A stretch of DNA of 8,482 nt from an uncultured Bacteroidaceae bacterium (GTDB lineage: Bacteria; Bacteroidota; Bacteroidia; Bacteroidales; Bacteroidaceae): positions 1 through 8,482 of the forward strand of contig CAJGCJ010000085.1 in NCBI GenBank assembly GCA_904501775.1. The letters are read 5' to 3'. This document shows, piece after piece, positions 5,592-8,482 of this stretch (position 1 is its first letter; each line of letters starts with the position of its first letter). The notes under the pieces were generated by a model that worked only from the letters and a program-made list of their open reading frames with translations, did no database searches and was not told the DNA's origin. A program made the position numbers and the translations under genes.

Positions 5592-8267
5592 ATGGAAGAT
5601 ATATTGCATAAAGGACTCACTACGCAGCAGGCCGAGGAGAGCAGACGCCTGCATGGTACAAACACTCTTACTCCGCCGGCACGAACATCGTTGTGGGTGC
5701 GTTTCATGGAGAAATTCAAAGACCCTATAATAATAATTCTGCTGGTGGCTTTGTTGCTGTCGTTTGCAATATCGTGTTTCCACTGTTTCGGCCCCGAACA
5801 GCAAGGTGCGACAGCCTTTCTTGAGCCTGTCGGTATCTTTGTGGCAGTGCTTCTTGCAACACTCATAGGATTCATATTCGAGGTCAAGGCTGCCAAGGAG
5901 TTCGACCGATTGAGCCTTGTCAACGATGATGCCGAAGTAACTGTAATGCGCGATGGGGCAGTGCATCAGATTGCCCGTAAGGATGTTGTGGTAGGCGATA
6001 TCGTGCTGCTCAATACAGGTGACGAAGTCCCTGCCGATGGATTGCTGTTAAGGGCAAACTCACTTCAGATAAATGAATCGACACTTACAGGCGAGCCTGT
6101 AATCTCAAAGACAATCGTCGAGGCCGACTTCGACAGCGAGGCGACATACCCCTCAAACATGGCTCTGCGTGGTACAACGGTTGTTGACGGCAACGGCATC
6201 ATGCGTGTCGATGCAGTGGGTGATGCAACAGAGTATGGTAAGGTAAACGAGGGCTCGCTCATAGAGAACAACATCGAGACTCCATTGCAGTTGCAGTTGA
6301 AACGCCTTGCAGCATTAATAAGCAAAGTTGGCTATGCCGTATCGGCGCTCACCCTTGTAGTGCTTGCTGTCAAGGGCTTGTGGAACTACGAGACAATGTC
6401 GTTGCTCGAGATTGGCTCGGTGCTGCTCAACAGCTTCATGATTGCCGTAACACTTATTGTGGTTTCTGTTCCCGAGGGATTGCCCATGAGTGTTACATTG
6501 AGCCTTGCACTCAGTATGAACCGTATGCTCAAGACAAATAACCTTGTGCGTAAGATGCATGCATGCGAGACAATGGGTGCTGCAACAGTGATATGTACCG
6601 ACAAGACAGGTACACTGACACAAAACCGCATGCAGGTTTACGAAACATCCTTCTTTGCTTCCGATACAGAGACACTTAGCCTCATTAACGAAGGTATTGC
6701 CGTTAACTCAACCGCCAACCTCGACTATTCAGCCGGTGCAGTCAAGACAATAGGCAACCCCACCGAGGCAGCCCTTTTGCTGTGGTTGCATAAGAACGGT
6801 ACCGACTACAACAACATGCGTAACAGTGCATCGGTAGCAGGTGTACTTACATTCTCTACAGAGCGTAAGTATATGGCTACGGTGGTCGACTCTCAACTTT
6901 TGGGTAAGAGAATACTTTATGTGAAGGGTGCGCCCGAAATAGTGCTTGCCCATTGCGACAGAATTGCAACAGACAAAGGATTCGAGGCTGTTGACAAGCA
7001 TCGTGCAGATATAGAAGCGCGTCTGCTTGCATATCAGAGCAAGGCGATGCGTACATTGGGATTTGCCTATGCTGTGTTGAACGATGAAGTGATCAGCACT
7101 CCATGGGCCGATGGACGTCTGGATGCAGGCATAAAACTTGCATATCTGGGATTCGTTGCTATATCGGACCCTGTGCGCGACGATGTTCCCGAGGCTGTGC
7201 GCACCTGTCTCAGTGCAGGGATAGATGTGAAGATTGTAACCGGTGACACCCCCGGAACAGCCAAAGAGATAGGCCGTCAGGTGGGAATCCTCGGTGCAGA
7301 TGTTGCGGAAGACGAGGTTATAACAGGCCCCCAGTTCGAGGCACTCGGTGATGATGAGGCTGCCGAAAGGGTTAAAAAACTCAAGATCATGTGCCGCGCC
7401 CGTCCTATGGATAAGCAGCGCCTTGTCAATCTGCTGCAGCAACAGGGCGAGGTTGTTGCAGTAACGGGCGACGGAACAAACGATGCACCGGCACTTAAGG
7501 CTGCGCAGGTGGGCCTTTCCATGGGCGACGGAACATCTGTAGCCAAAGAGGCGAGCGACATTACCATCCTCGACAACTCGTTCAGCAGCATTGTGCGTGC
7601 TGTCATGTGGGGACGCTCACTCTATAAGAATATTCAGCGTTTCCTTATGTTCCAGCTTACGATAAATGTGGTTGCATGTATGATAGTGCTCTTCGGAACA
7701 TTGCTGGGCACTGAATCACCGTTGACAATTACGCAGATGCTGTGGGTAAACCTCATAATGGATACCTTTGCATCGTGTGCTCTTGCATCGCTCTCACCAA
7801 AATGGAGTGTTATGAAAGAGCAGCCGCGCAGCAACAGCGATTTTATCGTTTCGCGCAGCATGGCAACGTATATATTCTCAATGGCATTCATCTTCTTTGC
7901 TGTGCTCATGTCGTTCATATATCTTCTTATGACCGATGGCAGAATGAGCACTCTTGCAATGTCGTGGTTCTTTACATTCTTCGTATTCCTGCAATGGTGG
8001 AACCTTTTCAATGCCAAGAGCTTTATGACAGGAACATCGGCTTTCAGCGGCATACACAAGGAGAGAACATTCATTCTTATTTCGTTGCTTATATTGGTAG
8101 GTCAGGTGCTTATAGTTACATTCGGAGGCAAGATGTTCAGTGTTGAGCCTCTTGCTGTAGAGGATTGGGTAACAATATTCATCATTACCTCGCCTGTCCT
8201 TTTGATAAACGAACTCGTGATTGTAATAAAGAAACTTTTTAATTTTAAATCGGACAAGAGTGAATAG
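5592..8267 (+). CDS. Calcium-translocating P-type ATPase, PMCA (type IIB) family
   Basis: This 891-residue inner-membrane pump uses ATP to export Ca2+ from the cytoplasm. Visible parts: two N-terminal helices (about 43-63, 78-98); actuator domain with LTGEP (165-169); M3-M4 (about 243-306) with PEGLP (294-298), Glu295 being a Ca2+ ligand; phosphorylation site DKTGTLT (337-343) with Asp337; nucleotide-binding KGAPE (445-449); DPVRDDVPEAV (527-537), IVTGD (548-552) and TGDGTNDAPAL (625-635); then six C-terminal helices. M6 carries NLIMDTFAS with Asn720 and Asp724, the pair that with the M4 Glu forms the single Ca2+ site of PMCA pumps. The actuator loop reads TGEP where animal PMCAs have TGES. 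The tail after the last helix is only about 12 residues, so there is no calmodulin-type regulatory extension. A 67-nt gap from metH has no clear promoter or terminator. Ca2+ as the substrate is inferred from the M4/M6 motifs. Confidence 0.93.
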   Translation: MEDILHKGLTTQQAEESRRLHGTNTLTPPARTSLWVRFMEKFKDPIIIILLVALLLSFAISCFHCFGPEQQGATAFLEPVGIFVAVLLATLIGFIFEVKAAKEFDRLSLVNDDAEVTVMRDGAVHQIARKDVVVGDIVLLNTGDEVPADGLLLRANSLQINESTLTGEPVISKTIVEADFDSEATYPSNMALRGTTVVDGNGIMRVDAVGDATEYGKVNEGSLIENNIETPLQLQLKRLAALISKVGYAVSALTLVVLAVKGLWNYETMSLLEIGSVLLNSFMIAVTLIVVSVPEGLPMSVTLSLALSMNRMLKTNNLVRKMHACETMGAATVICTDKTGTLTQNRMQVYETSFFASDTETLSLINEGIAVNSTANLDYSAGAVKTIGNPTEAALLLWLHKNGTDYNNMRNSASVAGVLTFSTERKYMATVVDSQLLGKRILYVKGAPEIVLAHCDRIATDKGFEAVDKHRADIEARLLAYQSKAMRTLGFAYAVLNDEVISTPWADGRLDAGIKLAYLGFVAISDPVRDDVPEAVRTCLSAGIDVKIVTGDTPGTAKEIGRQVGILGADVAEDEVITGPQFEALGDDEAAERVKKLKIMCRARPMDKQRLVNLLQQQGEVVAVTGDGTNDAPALKAAQVGLSMGDGTSVAKEASDITILDNSFSSIVRAVMWGRSLYKNIQRFLMFQLTINVVACMIVLFGTLLGTESPLTITQMLWVNLIMDTFASCALASLSPKWSVMKEQPRSNSDFIVSRSMATYIFSMAFIFFAVLMSFIYLLMTDGRMSTLAMSWFFTFFVFLQWWNLFNAKSFMTGTSAFSGIHKERTFILISLLILVGQVLIVTFGGKMFSVEPLAVEDWVTIFIITSPVLLINELVIVIKKLFNFKSDKSE

Positions 8268-8313
8268 AATTGCCGCCGGTGCAGGTCAAGTGAAACGGAT
8301 ATGCACTAACAGT

Positions 8314-8384
8314 GATGTGATAATCCTTTGATACTTCGCAAAAAAGCATTACCTTTGCGCACGTTATCGATGTGATAGACTTTG
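8314..8384 (+). repeat. Direct repeat flanking a promoter, possible operator pair
   Basis: GATGTGATA occurs at 8314-8322 and again at 8369-8377. Each copy is followed by a TTTG (8327-8330 and 8381-8384) after 4 and 3 nt. The copies are 55 bp apart, about five helical turns. The first copy lies beside the -33 element and the second just past the expected transcription start, a layout that would suit a regulator binding both sites. Chance cannot be excluded for a 9-bp match. Confidence 0.4.
8327..8357 (+). promoter_or_regulatory. Bacteroidetes-type promoter, TTTG-N19-TACCTTTG
   Basis: A -33 TTTG at 8327-8330 is followed after exactly 19 bp by TACCTTTG at 8350-8357, matching the TAnnTTTG -7 element. 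Spacing and both boxes fit the Bacteroidetes primary sigma factor consensus. Transcription should start near 8363, giving a leader of about 87 nt before the ATG at 8450. It would drive the gene that begins at the right edge. Confidence 0.75.
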
Positions 8385-8449
8385 CTGCAAAGCAGTGTTG
8401 ACACAAAAGAATAATAAGACAATCTATTATACACGATATAAATATAATT

Positions 8450-8482
8450 ATGGAATCTGTTGCATTTATACAGTGGTGTCTC
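8450..8482 (+). CDS. Start of a gene cut off at the right edge, possibly a DedA-family membrane protein
   Basis: ATG at 8450 opens a frame of 11 codons reading MESVAFIQWCL up to the window end. A well-formed promoter about 87 nt upstream supports a real gene start, and the preceding AT-rich stretch is typical for translation starts in this group. The opening resembles my memory of Bacteroides DedA/SNARE-associated-like membrane proteins, which begin with a similar 'ME.f.FIQWCL' segment before 'NYWtv'. Eleven residues are too few to prove it; treat the family name as a guess. Confidence 0.45.
   Translation, partial: MESVAFIQWCL

Noticed and set aside
6729..7442. A 237-codon minus-strand open frame opposite the ATPase
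   Set aside because: It lies wholly opposite the conserved nucleotide-binding and phosphorylation domains of the ATPase, and its Cys/His-rich product matches nothing I recognise.
8380..8395. Small hairpins (CTTTG-CTG-CAAAG and CTGC-AAA-GCAG) in the leader of the right-edge gene
   Set aside because: The two overlap and are short, with no T-run and no start codon nearby. There is nothing to support a riboswitch or terminator.

Overview
The window looks like a stretch of a Bacteroidales chromosome (Bacteroides/Prevotella/Muribaculaceae-like; genus not resolved). The evidence is the Bacteroidetes-type promoter elements (TTTG, then TAnnTTTG) in the intergenic DNA, a signal-peptidase-II lipoprotein with acidic residues right after the lipid-anchored Cys, weak or absent Shine-Dalgarno sequences before most starts, and protein variants I associate with this order: a methionine synthase with no reactivation domain, a PMCA-type calcium ATPase and a NifU-like scaffold of the 'GPNHGPAPIPEEGKW' kind. 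No transposase, integrase, phage gene, tRNA, rRNA or CRISPR array was seen. This is mostly housekeeping DNA.

Layout. 1-573 (minus strand): the first 191 codons of a NifU/IscU-like Fe-S scaffold protein, running off the left edge. 574-887: a divergent AT-rich intergenic region with a promoter-like element facing right and a short palindrome. 888-2668 (plus strand): a tight three-gene set made of a NigD-like lipoprotein of unknown function, a five-helix YIP1-type membrane protein and smpB (gaps of 29 and 6 nt). 2669-2740: a short spacer almost filled by a long terminator-like hairpin with a competing small hairpin. 2741-5524: metH, the cobalamin-dependent methionine synthase, ending after the B12 domain. 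5592-8267: a P-type Ca2+ ATPase with all catalytic motifs. 8268-8449: an intergenic region with the best promoter in the window, bracketed by a 9-bp direct repeat. 8450-8482: the first 11 codons of a gene whose start resembles DedA-family membrane proteins.

How the genes relate. The gene set is functionally mixed: Fe-S assembly, ribosome rescue (SmpB with tmRNA), methionine and folate one-carbon metabolism, and calcium export. Only the lipoprotein-YIP1-smpB set is clearly spaced as an operon. metH and the ATPase may be read as separate units or by readthrough. I found no gene cluster that reads as a new defence, secretion or biosynthetic system. The points most worth checking are the regulatory DNA before metH and before the last gene, the reactivation problem posed by the short MetH with its Cys-rich tail, and the uncharacterised lipoprotein and membrane protein upstream of smpB.
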